Source: a virus
Reading direction: 5' to 3' (one strand)
Length of the DNA: 34,280 bases
IMG/VR virus record: IMGVR_UViG_3300017967_000092
Coordinates: 1-34,280 of that record
The translations under genes and the position numbers were made by a program. This document shows, piece by piece, positions 1 to 7,750 of this stretch (position 1 is its first letter; each line of letters starts with the position of its first letter). Under the pieces are notes generated by a model, which did not search any database, was not told the DNA's origin, and was given only the letters and a program-made list of their open reading frames with translations.

Positions 1-171
1 ACCGTCACGACTAATATCAACCTCTTCTGGTCTCCAGAAAAACCCTAGTTGTTTTTCAGTAAGTTTTTCGAAGATTGTATAGCGTTGCTTATCATACCGA
101 GCTATATTTAATGACTCACCAAAAAATGCTGGTTGAGTCATGTTATCAACAAACTTATTGTTAAAGATCAT
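1..171 (-). CDS. nrdB: Ribonucleotide reductase class I beta subunit, N-terminal part (cut by window edge)
   Basis: The first 57 codons of NrdB, the small subunit of class I ribonucleotide reductase. It carries the diiron-tyrosyl radical cofactor that activates NrdA for making deoxyribonucleotides. The visible part contains [12 protein letters not shown] and [18 protein letters not shown], the usual start of T4-like NrdB proteins. The iron ligands lie beyond the left edge and cannot be checked. The ATG is at 171-169, one base after the stop of the small upstream gene, which separates it from nrdA. It is probably co-transcribed with nrdA. The identification rests on the N-terminal sequence only. 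Confidence 0.88.
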   Translation of the reverse strand, partial: MIFNNKFVDNMTQPAFFGESLNIARYDKQRYTIFEKLTEKQLGFFWRPEEVDISRDG

Positions 172-172
172 T

Positions 173-463
173 TTAATCCTCTAGATCAAGAGTAAATGTT
201 ACATCAATGTCGCCTAGATCATCTAGATCAGATAAAGTAAAGTTTGTATGACAAATATCATCATTGATATCGTAACTTATATTCTCAGGAAAAACTTGTA
301 TTTCTCCTGTATTGGTAACAGTTGTTTCCAGATCATAGTCATCAAAAGAAACGTTCACCGTGATATCCTCTTCGGTTTGTTTTTTGAAGATTCTATCCCA
401 ATTGTCATCGAATGTTTTTTTACCAATATTCATAGGCCTTCTCTTGCTCCCTTTACCAGACAT
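173..463 (-). CDS. Small acidic phage protein between nrdA and nrdB
   Basis: A 96-residue protein of unknown function. Its N-terminus ([10 protein letters not shown], then DNWDRIF) is basic and resembles the opening motif of many small phage proteins found near nucleotide-metabolism genes. The rest is acidic and beta-prone and ends in LDLED. It lies 8 bases after the nrdA stop and 1 base before nrdB, so it belongs to the nrd operon. No catalytic motif or membrane segment is visible. Its position suggests, but does not show, a link to ribonucleotide reductase. Confidence 0.7.
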   Translation of the reverse strand: MSGKGSKRRPMNIGKKTFDDNWDRIFKKQTEEDITVNVSFDDYDLETTVTNTGEIQVFPENISYDINDDICHTNFTLSDLDDLGDIDVTFTLDLED

Positions 464-471
464 TTCTCACC

Positions 472-2754
472 TCAAATTTTACATGATTCACAGTCATCAT
501 CTTCGACTGTACTTTGTTGTAGTTCAGTTGTTTCTCTATCTTCAATTTCACCCGCACCATCATATGTATTAAAATAATATAACTGTTTTCCACCATACTT
601 GTAAAAAGTCAGTACATCTTTCAACATATCAGACAGAGGAATTTTCTCATCTTCATAATGCAAAGGATTATAACTTGTGTTTACACTGATACCTTGATCA
701 ATAAATTTTTGAAGAACCGCACAAATCTTTAGGTAACCTTCAGGTGATTTTTGATCCCACAACAAGTCATACTTGTTTTTTAATTTATGTATACCGGGAA
801 CTACCTGCTTCAGAACACCGTCTTTAGACTGTTTGATAGACACCAGGGAACGCGGTGGTTCAATTCCGTTGGTGCTGTTACTGATCTGTGCAGATGTCTC
901 CGCAGGCATCAAGGCCATCAATGTAGAGTTACGAATACCAGTCTCCATCAGTTGATGGCGCAGTGAGTTCCAATCCATATTATACTCTGGTACTACCAGT
1001 TCGTCAACATCTTTCTTGTATGTATCAATCGGTACTGTACCTCGACCATACTTCGTATCATTGTTTTTCAGACAGGCGCCTTTCTCTTTTGCAAGATCAG
1101 CAGATGCTTGAATCAAATAGAATGACCATGCTTCTGCGTATTCATGTACCAACTTCAGATCCGGTTCTTGATATGTTGATCCGTGTTTTGCAAGAAAGTA
1201 TGCAAGATTGATAATACCAACACCCAGAGGCCTGCGGTTTTTTGTAGACTTATGTGCCGCAACTACTGGATAATCCTGATAATCTAATAGTGCATCAAGA
1301 CAACGCACTGCAAGTGTACAGGGTTTTTCAAAGTCTTCTGGCTTTTTAACTTTACCCCAATTGATTGCAGCAAGTGTACATAAACTAATCTCGCCTTCAT
1401 CGTCAAAAATATTTGTCAGAGGTTTAGTCGGTAGATTAATTTCACAACAGAGATTTGATTGTTTGATTGGCGCAATTTTAGGATCAAAAGATGAATGGTC
1501 ATTGGCGTTATCAACATTCATCAAATAGATACGTCCAGTGTCCTTCCTCTCTTGCATAAACGAAGCAAAGAGATCAGATGCAGGTACTGTTTTCTTTCGA
1601 ACAGAATATGCTCTCTCATATTTTTCATACAACTCTTTGAATTTTTCTGAATCTTCAAAAAACGCATCATAGAGACCGGGTACATCATTCGGCGAAAACA
1701 GAGTAATGTTCTCTCCTGCCAATAGACGTTCATAAAACAAACGGCTGAATTGAACGCCGTAGTCCATATGACGTACACGATTCTCTTCAGTACCTTTATT
1801 GTTCTTTAGTACAAGAAGGTCTTCTACTTCGAAGTGCCAGATCGGGTAGTAAACAGTAGCTGCTCCACCGCGCACACCGCCCTGTGAACAGGACTTAACA
1901 GCACTTTGAAAATATTTAAGGAAAGGTGTGACACCAGTATGAGAAGTGTCACCACTCCTAATAGTAGAACCAATAGCACGGATGCGACCGGCACCGATGC
2001 CGATTCCAGCTTTTTGAGAAACATACTTGACGATTGCGCTTGATGTTGCATTGATAGAATCCAGTGAGTCATCAGTTTCAATTAATACGCACGAGGAGAA
2101 TTGTCTCTGAGGTGTGCGTACACCTGCCATGATAGGAGTCGGAAGACTAATATCAAAGTTACTTAATGCGTTATACAGATCAACAACCCACTGTAATCTG
2201 TCTTCGCCGTAATTGCTAAACAACGTCATTGCGATACACATCATTGCCATCTGTGGCGTTTCATGTATCTGTCCAGTGACACGGTTTTTAACAAGATATT
2301 TTCCGCGCATTTGTTCCATTGCGGCATACGTTAAATCAAAATCTCTATCGTGCGCGATCTTTGTGTTCAGCCATTCGATATCATCACGTGAGTACTTGTC
2401 CATTAATACACCATCGTATCGAAAATTGCCTACTTGTTCAACGATATGTTCTGTCAAAGAAGGAGGTTCAAATTTACCATAGACCTCTTTCCTTAATGCG
2501 TAGTTGATCAGTCTACCGGCAACGTACTGGTAGTTTGGAGAATCTTCTGTGATCAGATCGGCGGCTGCTTTAATCAACGTCTCTTGTATATCAACAGTCT
2601 TGATGTTGTTATAAAACTGTAGATGCGTTTTGATCTCTAGCTCTGAAGGAGAAACACCAGTCAAACCTTCACATGCAAAATGTGCAACTTTGTGAAACTT
2701 GTTTAGGTCAAGAACTTCTTTATCACCATTTCTTTTTATTACTTGTGTATCCAT
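472..2754 (-). CDS. nrdA: Ribonucleoside-diphosphate reductase class I alpha subunit
   Basis: The large catalytic subunit of class Ia ribonucleotide reductase, which reduces NDPs to dNDPs in the cytoplasm for phage DNA synthesis. At 760 residues it has normal length. An N-terminal ATP-cone (about residues 1-90, VIKRNGDKEVLDLNKF) suggests dATP/ATP activity control. Active-site residues are visible: C222 (FSSCVLIE), N434, C436 and E438 in NLCCEINLPT (C436 as the thiyl-radical cysteine) and C459 (SLCTLAAINW). The C-terminus ends in CESCKI, the redox cysteine pair that re-reduces the active site. The ATG overlaps the upstream nuclease stop as TAATG, so the two are translationally coupled. No intein or split is seen. 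Confidence 0.97.
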   Translation of the reverse strand: MDTQVIKRNGDKEVLDLNKFHKVAHFACEGLTGVSPSELEIKTHLQFYNNIKTVDIQETLIKAAADLITEDSPNYQYVAGRLINYALRKEVYGKFEPPSLTEHIVEQVGNFRYDGVLMDKYSRDDIEWLNTKIAHDRDFDLTYAAMEQMRGKYLVKNRVTGQIHETPQMAMMCIAMTLFSNYGEDRLQWVVDLYNALSNFDISLPTPIMAGVRTPQRQFSSCVLIETDDSLDSINATSSAIVKYVSQKAGIGIGAGRIRAIGSTIRSGDTSHTGVTPFLKYFQSAVKSCSQGGVRGGAATVYYPIWHFEVEDLLVLKNNKGTEENRVRHMDYGVQFSRLFYERLLAGENITLFSPNDVPGLYDAFFEDSEKFKELYEKYERAYSVRKKTVPASDLFASFMQERKDTGRIYLMNVDNANDHSSFDPKIAPIKQSNLCCEINLPTKPLTNIFDDEGEISLCTLAAINWGKVKKPEDFEKPCTLAVRCLDALLDYQDYPVVAAHKSTKNRRPLGVGIINLAYFLAKHGSTYQEPDLKLVHEYAEAWSFYLIQASADLAKEKGACLKNNDTKYGRGTVPIDTYKKDVDELVVPEYNMDWNSLRHQLMETGIRNSTLMALMPAETSAQISNSTNGIEPPRSLVSIKQSKDGVLKQVVPGIHKLKNKYDLLWDQKSPEGYLKICAVLQKFIDQGISVNTSYNPLHYEDEKIPLSDMLKDVLTFYKYGGKQLYYFNTYDGAGEIEDRETTELQQSTVEDDDCESCKI

Positions 2755-3212
2755 TATAACCCTGCCTCTTCTAAGGTCATGTCAATTGCGCCAGACTCAA
2801 TTAACTTGCGTCTATTATTCATATGCATTTGTTGTATTTCTTCTTTGCTGCCGCCTAGATACGGTGTGGCATAACCGTCACGTAACATAATGTCGCTGAG
2901 TTCAATCCATGCATCAGTAGTAGCGTCAAAAACAATAAAGGTTCCCAGTGTTCGACCGTACTTACCGCTTGCATCATAGGCCTTCGTTACAAGTGTTTGT
3001 CGAGATCCAACTGGTAAGGTAGATTCTACGAAACTTTTGCTGAGCAATCCAAATTGTTTTTCTACTAGGTCGGTTGTTCTGCTTTCCGGCGCGTCAATGC
3101 CGCTTAAGCGAATTCTGCAATTTCTTTTCCACATATCAAAACCGAGATCAACAGAAACATCAACAGTGTCACCGTCTACAACGCGGTCTATGATACAACT
3201 ATACTGGTACAT
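2754..3212 (-). CDS. Thermonuclease-like (staphylococcal nuclease family) protein
   Basis: A 152-residue protein of the SNase family, calcium-dependent nucleases that cut DNA and RNA. The OB-fold opening IDRVVDGDTVDVSVDLGF is clear. RIRLSGIDAPESRT supplies the catalytic Arg and Glu, and GKYGRTLG supplies the second Arg. The core is complete. I see no signal peptide, so it probably acts in the cytoplasm, perhaps salvaging host DNA for the adjacent ribonucleotide reductase (inference). I chose the ATG at 3212 because GGAG lies 6 bases upstream; ATGs at 3218 and 3224 are alternatives. It overlaps the upstream gene by 14 bases and nrdA by one. Confidence 0.88.
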   Translation of the reverse strand: MYQYSCIIDRVVDGDTVDVSVDLGFDMWKRNCRIRLSGIDAPESRTTDLVEKQFGLLSKSFVESTLPVGSRQTLVTKAYDASGKYGRTLGTFIVFDATTDAWIELSDIMLRDGYATPYLGGSKEEIQQMHMNNRRKLIESGAIDMTLEEAGL

Positions 3213-3471
3213 TCTCATCTCCATAAAGTTTTTTAAATTCCATCAGGTTCATATCACGTGTTGCAAAAGAACCTACGCCCAGAACATAATTTTCGGCAAC
3301 ATCTTCTGCCCACCTTTCAGACTTATCTGAAAAAAGTTCTGTCCATATTAATTTATCCTTATTGTAAAATCTAACATAGAAATGATAATCGTCTTTGCAG
3401 ACATCCGCTCTGCGTCCAGCATAATCAGATGGTTTATCGCCGTAGTAAGTAGAGATAACTTTTTCAATCAT
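3199..3471 (-). CDS. Small conserved-looking phage protein
   Basis: A 90-residue protein of unknown function, rich in charged and aromatic residues (YHFYVRFYNKDKLIWTELF), probably a small alpha/beta protein. No membrane segment or catalytic motif is seen. The ATG at 3471 forms an ATGA overlap with the primase stop and has GGAG 6 bases upstream; an in-frame ATG at 3483 is less likely. Its place between primase and nuclease suggests an early-expressed role in DNA metabolism. Confidence 0.7.
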   Translation of the reverse strand: MIEKVISTYYGDKPSDYAGRRADVCKDDYHFYVRFYNKDKLIWTELFSDKSERWAEDVAENYVLGVGSFATRDMNLMEFKKLYGDENVPV

Positions 3472-4475
3472 GTTCTTCTCCATGCAGTAAATAATAATTT
3501 TGCTTCTAGACCTTGCGAGGTGTTATTGTTTAACAATTTGTTTATGTTGTTGCACTCTTTCTCGTTTATCATGTCGTTAACATCTTTCTGTTTGATAAAT
3601 TCAGGCCATATAACCACTTTGTGATTCATATCGACCACTTTCTGTATTTTAGCGCAGGTTTCTTTTGAACGAGGTTCATTATCATAAACGAATACCGAAT
3701 TCTTATTAACAAAAGTCCAATCGATAGATCCACCGGCCATTGCGATTGAGTTCTCAACGAACATACTATCAATTGGTCCCTCCAATATATAGTGTACTTT
3801 ATTTCTGTCACATGTGTCAAGACCAAATATTTTAGGTTTACTATCATTTAACATTATTGTGATATAACGAATAGAGTTATTAGAGAAAGCACGGCCTTGA
3901 AAACCGAAAAGATTTTTTTCTTCATCAAGAAATGGTATGATCAACCGAGGTTCATCATTTTTTTCACTCTGAAATTTATCAGGAACTATCGAATTAACAA
4001 ACTTCTTGAATTTAGGTGCATAGAACAGTTTAGAGTGATAAGTATTAGGTATGTCTCTATTGATAACATACTTTTTGACAGGATGATCCCATGCCAATTG
4101 AGATACTTTTTTTAGTTGTCGAAGAGGTGTTGCTTTGATAAAAGAAGGCGTCTTCATCTTATCAGCAAACAATTCTACATCACTCTTGACATGGTTAGTG
4201 CCAGACAATGAAAGTTTTTCAAATGAATATTCTTTAAACAGAGAGTTGTCTATTGTCTCAATAAACTTGGATAGACCGAGTGTAATGTTGCAGTTGTGAC
4301 AATGATATAAGTAACCACCATCATCAGAAGGAAAAAGAAAACCTCTGGCTTTACTTCTATTTTTTTGAGAGTCACCACAGATAGGGCAACGGAAGTTATA
4401 TGTCTTGTTACTTACTCTACGGAATCGTTCAAGTCTAGAAGACACAAGACCAATATACTTTTGGTCCAACCACAT
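3468..4475 (-). CDS. DNA primase, T4 gp61-type (DnaG family)
   Basis: A 335-residue DnaG-type primase that lays RNA primers for lagging-strand synthesis. An N-terminal zinc ribbon is visible: CPIC at about residues 30-33 and CHNC at about 59-62, around a basic GFLF stretch. A TOPRIM region follows: the glutamate motif ILEGPIDS and a metal-binding VFVYDNEPRS, then a C-terminal DVNDM segment typical of T4-like primases. In T4 the partner is the gp41 helicase, here about 23 kb away at 27.3-28.7 kb. I start at the ATG at 4475, which has GGAG 7 bases upstream; an upstream in-frame TTG at 4487 is unlikely. A strong sigma70-type promoter lies just upstream. Confidence 0.9.
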   Translation of the reverse strand: MWLDQKYIGLVSSRLERFRRVSNKTYNFRCPICGDSQKNRSKARGFLFPSDDGGYLYHCHNCNITLGLSKFIETIDNSLFKEYSFEKLSLSGTNHVKSDVELFADKMKTPSFIKATPLRQLKKVSQLAWDHPVKKYVINRDIPNTYHSKLFYAPKFKKFVNSIVPDKFQSEKNDEPRLIIPFLDEEKNLFGFQGRAFSNNSIRYITIMLNDSKPKIFGLDTCDRNKVHYILEGPIDSMFVENSIAMAGGSIDWTFVNKNSVFVYDNEPRSKETCAKIQKVVDMNHKVVIWPEFIKQKDVNDMINEKECNNINKLLNNNTSQGLEAKLLFTAWRRT

Positions 4476-4512
4476 AATATACTCCAAATAATATTCAATA
4501 CGCTACACAGCG

Positions 4513-4541
4513 ATTGTATCAATTATGCACTATGTTGTCAA
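4513..4541 (-). promoter_or_regulatory. Sigma70-type promoter for the primase-nrd operon
   Basis: On the minus strand TTGACA (4541-4536) is followed by a 17-base spacer and TACAAT (4518-4513), eleven of twelve bases matching the bacterial sigma70 consensus. It sits at the end of the holin-like gene, about 40 bases before the primase start, and points into it. This suggests that primase, nuclease and nrdAB are expressed early by host RNA polymerase, separately from the late lysis genes just upstream. Confidence 0.8.
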
Positions 4542-4834
4542 CCAGCAATGAAATGAGATGCGAATGCTGCGGCGGCTACACTGATTGCGATCCAGAACAA
4601 TCTAGAAATAGTGTTCATCTGACTTTCTTGTTTAACTAATCTTGACTCAATCTCATCTAACTTTCTACCATGAGCATTCAGACGGTCGTAAGCCGCGGTG
4701 TTATTTTTTTCCATTGAGACGAGTTTTTCCTCGGTACGCGCAAGTGCAACCATAGCGTCAGATAACTGGTCGATCTTTTTTTCTATTCTATCTAAACGAC
4801 CGTCATCGCGGCGTCTTTCTGGACCGTCATACAT
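4538..4834 (-). CDS. Holin-like protein: coiled coil with C-terminal membrane anchor
   Basis: A 98-residue protein. Residues about 1-75 are charged with heptad-like spacing (LDRIEKKIDQLSDAM, LDEIESRLVKQES), predicting a coiled coil. The C-terminus (LFWIAISVAAAAFASHF) is one transmembrane helix. The layout matches small phage membrane proteins with one C-terminal span, often called holins or lysis accessories when beside spanins. It starts 2 bases after the outer-spanin stop with AGGA upstream. A holin role is inferred from topology and neighbours; no endolysin gene is in the window to support it. Confidence 0.6.
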   Translation of the reverse strand: MYDGPERRRDDGRLDRIEKKIDQLSDAMVALARTEEKLVSMEKNNTAAYDRLNAHGRKLDEIESRLVKQESQMNTISRLFWIAISVAAAAFASHFIAG

Positions 4835-4836
4835 CT

Positions 4837-5283
4837 TTAATTTCCTAAGAAAGGTATTTTGAAATTACTATCAGATGTATCAGAAACAACCTCTTCGGTC
4901 TCTTCAGGCACGTCCGACAATTCTGCTATGCTTTGCTCATAATAAACTAAGATTGCTTTTTGTTGATTAATATATCTTCTCAACTCTGCAACATTCATCG
5001 AAATGTTTTCGTAATCAGGAATGCTTATCGCAAAGAAAACAAGATCGCCATTTTCTTTTTCAAATCTTTCTACAAACTCATCTATGTTTTCTGTAGTTAC
5101 TGCATAAAACTCTATATCAAAAAGATTCACCGGCTTCGGGTGTGGTTGAACCGGTATTGTCTTAGAAACATACTTAGTTCTAAGTATGACTCTTTCTTGT
5201 ACTGTCGTACAACCTATTAGGCTACTGATCAGTAGCAGCGCCAGTATCGGCTTCAAGGTCTTTAAAAATTTGTGCAGTCGCAT
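4837..5283 (-). CDS. Outer-membrane spanin lipoprotein (Rz1-like)
   Basis: A 148-residue lipoprotein. The N-terminus is basic, then hydrophobic, and ends in the lipobox LIGC (about residues 22-25), which predicts signal peptidase II cleavage and a lipid anchor. A proline-bearing stretch (TIPVQPHPKPVN) follows, typical of outer spanins, then a helical periplasmic region. Its first 62 bases overlap the 3' end of the inner-spanin gene in another frame, the classic Rz/Rz1 arrangement. With its partner it should fuse inner and outer membranes in the last step of lysis, implying a Gram-negative host. It is longer than lambda Rz1. Confidence 0.8.
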   Translation of the reverse strand: MRLHKFLKTLKPILALLLISSLIGCTTVQERVILRTKYVSKTIPVQPHPKPVNLFDIEFYAVTTENIDEFVERFEKENGDLVFFAISIPDYENISMNVAELRRYINQQKAILVYYEQSIAELSDVPEETEEVVSDTSDSNFKIPFLGN

Positions 5284-5599
5284 TGTTTACCCTTGTCTCT
5301 ATCATTCCTGGTCTTTGCAGTGTCAATTTTGTTAAGTCATGATCTCTCAATTTGTTTATCAACTCATCCTGATATTCTTCTGCTTCTTCTGCTCTTTCTC
5401 TTAATGCATCAATCTGTCTCTGCGCGACTTCAAAATTATTTCGTATCGTCTCTAATGACTCAGCATTGTCTCTTGCAGCAACCGTCAATTGTATATTGTT
5501 CTCTCGTAAATTTGCAATTGTTTCTTGCGTGTCTGTGTAATAGAAATAACCACCACCAAAGATGCCAGTGAAAAGTAATATCATAAACAACAATTGCAT
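5222..5599 (-). CDS. Inner-membrane spanin (Rz-like)
   Basis: A 125-residue protein with an N-terminal transmembrane helix (MQLLFMILLFTGIFGGGYFYY) and a long periplasmic coiled coil (about residues 30-90). It ends with LTLQRPGMIETRVNNAT, a segment like those in T4-like inner spanins. This is the usual type II membrane layout of Rz proteins. The start overlaps the upstream stop as TAATG, and the 3' end overlaps the outer-spanin gene in another frame. Together they form the spanin complex that disrupts the outer membrane. Confidence 0.8.
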   Translation of the reverse strand: MQLLFMILLFTGIFGGGYFYYTDTQETIANLRENNIQLTVAARDNAESLETIRNNFEVAQRQIDALRERAEEAEEYQDELINKLRDHDLTKLTLQRPGMIETRVNNATAQIFKDLEADTGAATDQ

Positions 5600-6108
5600 T
5601 ATTTAAGTTCTCCAATAAGTCTATTCAGTAACTCTTGTTCTTTCTTGTTTCTTTTCTTTAACTTCTTCCTTGATCGTTCTGGTACGCCTGGTTCACCATC
5701 TGGACCCACACCGATGCCTGCGATGTTACCACCGCCAGCCGCATTCGTAGGTATCTCTTCATTCAGTGATTCTACTTCTTTCATGTAATGATGTAGGCAT
5801 TCTTCTAGATATTCTAGATCATCAGGATCAAGTTCTTGTTCTTTGATTAACAACAGAGCGGCCGCAAACGTTCCCAACCTGCTTTTTCCACCGGGAATTT
5901 TGTTTAATAATTTTTTTAGATTACCAACAAGTCTGTCGAAGTATCCCCAAGACCGATCTTGTTCGCCAGTTCGATCTTTCTTCGAGGTGATGACTTTTCC
6001 ATCGGCGTCAATAACCCCTGTCTTGAATGCCTCCCACTCCTCAAAAGGAGTAACAAGTCTTTTCAAGAACATGTAAACTGCTGCTATGTCAAATACGCCT
6101 TTAGCCAC
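5599..6108 (-). CDS. Conserved marine T4-like phage protein, possible virion component
   Basis: A 169-residue protein without a known function. The N-terminal half (FLKRLVTPFEEWEAFKTGVID, then FDRLVGNLKKLLNKIPGGKS) is of a type I recognise from marine T4-like phages, where it is usually left hypothetical or called structural. The C-terminal half has a glycine-rich linker (NAAGGGNIAGIGVGPDG) and a strongly basic helix (RSRKKLKKRNKK). No membrane segment is seen. The start is a GTG at 6108-6106, overlapping the upstream stop as TAGTG, with AGGGA nearby. It lies in the late cluster before the lysis genes. Confidence 0.7.
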   Translation of the reverse strand: MAKGVFDIAAVYMFLKRLVTPFEEWEAFKTGVIDADGKVITSKKDRTGEQDRSWGYFDRLVGNLKKLLNKIPGGKSRLGTFAAALLLIKEQELDPDDLEYLEECLHHYMKEVESLNEEIPTNAAGGGNIAGIGVGPDGEPGVPERSRKKLKKRNKKEQELLNRLIGELK

Positions 6109-6491
6109 TATATTTCCCTTAACTTGCCTGCTATAATTGCATCAATTACTATATCAGATGATCTAATTATTTCTTTCTCTGCAACATCATAGATAAAATC
6201 TGGCATGTAACTCATGTATACCAGAAATGTCTTTAAAATGGGCCAATGTTTTTCTTCTATCTTTAGAAAAAGCATTCTTGTTACGGCATGATATTCAAAG
6301 ACATTATATAGTGTAATCAAATGATTTAAAATCAGACGTTCTTTCAATTCATCGTTCTCATAATACCGAGTGAACAATCTTTTCAAATATTTAAATCTTT
6401 TAATTTCTTCTTCAAATTCTTCATCAGCGTAGTATACAGATGTATAGTTTGCCGCCGCATAGAGATTAAAATTAGATTCATTCAAATTCAT
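6108..6491 (-). CDS. Conserved T4-like phage protein (helical)
   Basis: A 127-residue, mainly alpha-helical protein opening with NESNFNLYAAANY and carrying KERLILNHLITLYNVF and MLFLKIEEKHWPILKTFLVYM. I recognise this combination from T4-like marine phages, where it is a small conserved protein of unknown function near virion genes. It is the first gene after the bidirectional terminator, and no clear TATAAATA box precedes it, so it may depend on read-through or on a promoter I cannot see. It overlaps the next gene by one base. Confidence 0.72.
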   Translation of the reverse strand: MNLNESNFNLYAAANYTSVYYADEEFEEEIKRFKYLKRLFTRYYENDELKERLILNHLITLYNVFEYHAVTRMLFLKIEEKHWPILKTFLVYMSYMPDFIYDVAEKEIIRSSDIVIDAIIAGKLREI

Positions 6492-6510
6492 ATTATTTTT
6501 TCATTATGTA

Positions 6511-6571
6511 CCTAAAAAAGTAACCCCACGGGGTGCGCTTGTTTTGTAAACAGAGGCGTGTGGGGTGTTTT
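6511..6571. terminator. Bidirectional intrinsic terminator after the small virion-type gene
   Basis: ACCCCAC (6523-6529) pairs with GTGGGGT (6560-6566) as a 7-bp GC-rich stem. GTTTTT follows on the plus strand and TACTTTTTT on the minus strand, so it can terminate in both directions. On the minus strand it lies just after the stop of the 111-residue gene and should end or attenuate that high-expression late transcript. The 30-base loop is long for a simple terminator, but part of it (GGGTGCGC against GGCGTG) may extend the stem. Confidence 0.65.
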
Positions 6572-6574
6572 TAA

Positions 6575-6910
6575 TTAAGAATCAGGGAATTGCGTATCGT
6601 CAGCTGTACCTGAAGTATTCGCTACATCGGTTGTTGACTGGTTAGCAGTGTTACTTGAGTCGCCAGTAGCAAATGCAGAAGCAGACAAAGCGACAAGTGT
6701 TTCGTGAAGTACACGACTGCCTACAGTTCTTCTGTAAACCCAACCAGGTCCTACAGAACCTTTGCCGTCACCACGTGCAGCAACAGTTTCGTCAGCATCT
6801 ACACCGAATACGGTTGAACCGAACTCAGTTTGTCCAGATTCACCGGTGTCGGCTCTTGCAACGAACTTGGGTGCGTCAGAATATTGGTCTCTTTTACCCC
6901 ATAGTGCCAT
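6575..6910 (-). CDS. Small virion-type protein, Ala/Ser/Thr-rich tail
   Basis: A 111-residue protein opening with MALWGKRDQYSDAPKF, a start I associate with small abundant virion-associated proteins of marine T4-like phages. The middle is glycine-rich (GDGKGSVGPGWVYRRT). The C-terminus is low-complexity and rich in Ala, Ser, Thr and Asp, without charge clusters or membrane segments. It is followed directly by a strong terminator and preceded at a distance by a TATAAATA box, both consistent with high late expression. A head or decoration role is inference. Confidence 0.6.
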   Translation of the reverse strand: MALWGKRDQYSDAPKFVARADTGESGQTEFGSTVFGVDADETVAARGDGKGSVGPGWVYRRTVGSRVLHETLVALSASAFATGDSSNTANQSTTDVANTSGTADDTQFPDS

Positions 6911-6913
6911 TTT

Positions 6914-7192
6914 TTAATCCTCTTGGTTAATGATTAACATGTCTAGTAAATATTTTGATTTATTGCTTATCTCTTTCGCTTTACCATTAACAACAAGATA
7001 AGTTTTATTAACATCAAACTCAGTTGTATTATTTATATTGGCGTTCTTCTCAGGTTTTTCTTGTTCTGGTTTTCTCCAAGAAGGCGCCTCTTTGACGGAT
7101 TTTTCCTCGACTTTTTCCGCGTCAACAGGCCGCCGGCGTTTTATCGTGCGGCCAGGTTTCGCGTCTTGTCTTGTTTCTCTCCAAGTAGCCAT
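6914..7192 (-). CDS. Small protein with basic, lysine/glutamate-rich N-terminus
   Basis: A 92-residue protein of unknown function. The N-terminal half is disordered-looking and highly charged (KPGRTIKRRRPVD, then many K and E). The C-terminal half forms a short folded segment (FDVNKTYLVVNGKAKEIS). It sits in the late cluster between the EF-hand protein and the small virion-type protein, with gaps of 0-3 bases, so it is almost certainly co-transcribed. A small head-associated protein is possible; no motif proves it. Confidence 0.6.
   Translation of the reverse strand: MATWRETRQDAKPGRTIKRRRPVDAEKVEEKSVKEAPSWRKPEQEKPEKNANINNTTEFDVNKTYLVVNGKAKEISNKSKYLLDMLIINQED
7030..7037 (-). promoter_or_regulatory. 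Possible T4-like late promoter inside a CDS
   Basis: A TATAAATA octamer on the minus strand, identical to the T4 late -10 consensus. It lies inside the 92-residue gene, about 120 bases before the start of the small virion-type protein, and could raise that gene's late expression. It may be chance in AT-rich coding sequence, so confidence is modest. Confidence 0.4.
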
Positions 7193-7750
7193 TTACTTGT
7201 CCTGTTTTTTTGCTCTCAATTTAGCGAGGTCTTCTGCATCGATATCATTATCGTCATCAACATCCATGTGCTTCAACTGAGCAGCAGAGAGTTTCTTTTT
7301 CTCTGAAATAAATTCACCGAAAGACATAAACGATTCTTTCTTCATCTTCTTGTGGCCGCCATGCGACTCTTGTACCAACACAGTTACATCGTCATCGTCT
7401 ACATGTACAGTCTCAATGCCGTGTTCAAACATGACTTTATACCATGCAACATGACCATTCTCGTCAGGCACAGCGTGTTCACCAAACAGAGCAGTACCTT
7501 CGTTCCACTCTTTGTGCATGATCTTACTTGCACACATATGCTTGTCGCCTTCAAGAGAACCTTTCTCTACACCGTCAATCTTCGACTCGTTGGTTGCTCT
7601 CAATGCTTTTTGAACACCAGGATGTTTTGACAAACCTCTGGCAATTCCTTCAATCTTGCGAACTGCTGATGTCATATTCCCGCCTTTGACACGCGGATCA
7701 TTAATGATACCATATGCCATCTTGATTTGTTTGTCAGTAAAATTAGCCAT
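7193..7750 (-). CDS. Late protein with C-terminal EF-hand loop and FISE motif
   Basis: A 185-residue protein. About residues 65-130 are a folded domain rich in His and Trp (CASKIMHKEWNEGTALFGEH, AWYKVMFEHGIETVHVDD), seen in other marine phage late proteins but unassigned. Near residue 145 is SFMSFGEFISEKK, resembling T4 capsid-targeting peptides with an I-S-E possible protease site. Just after it, DVDDDNDIDAED fits an EF-hand/dockerin calcium loop (D1, D3, D5, I8, D12). The start overlaps the 920-residue gene as TAATG. I infer a head-internal or scaffold-associated protein. Confidence 0.68.
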   Translation of the reverse strand: MANFTDKQIKMAYGIINDPRVKGGNMTSAVRKIEGIARGLSKHPGVQKALRATNESKIDGVEKGSLEGDKHMCASKIMHKEWNEGTALFGEHAVPDENGHVAWYKVMFEHGIETVHVDDDDVTVLVQESHGGHKKMKKESFMSFGEFISEKKKLSAAQLKHMDVDDDNDIDAEDLAKLRAKKQDK

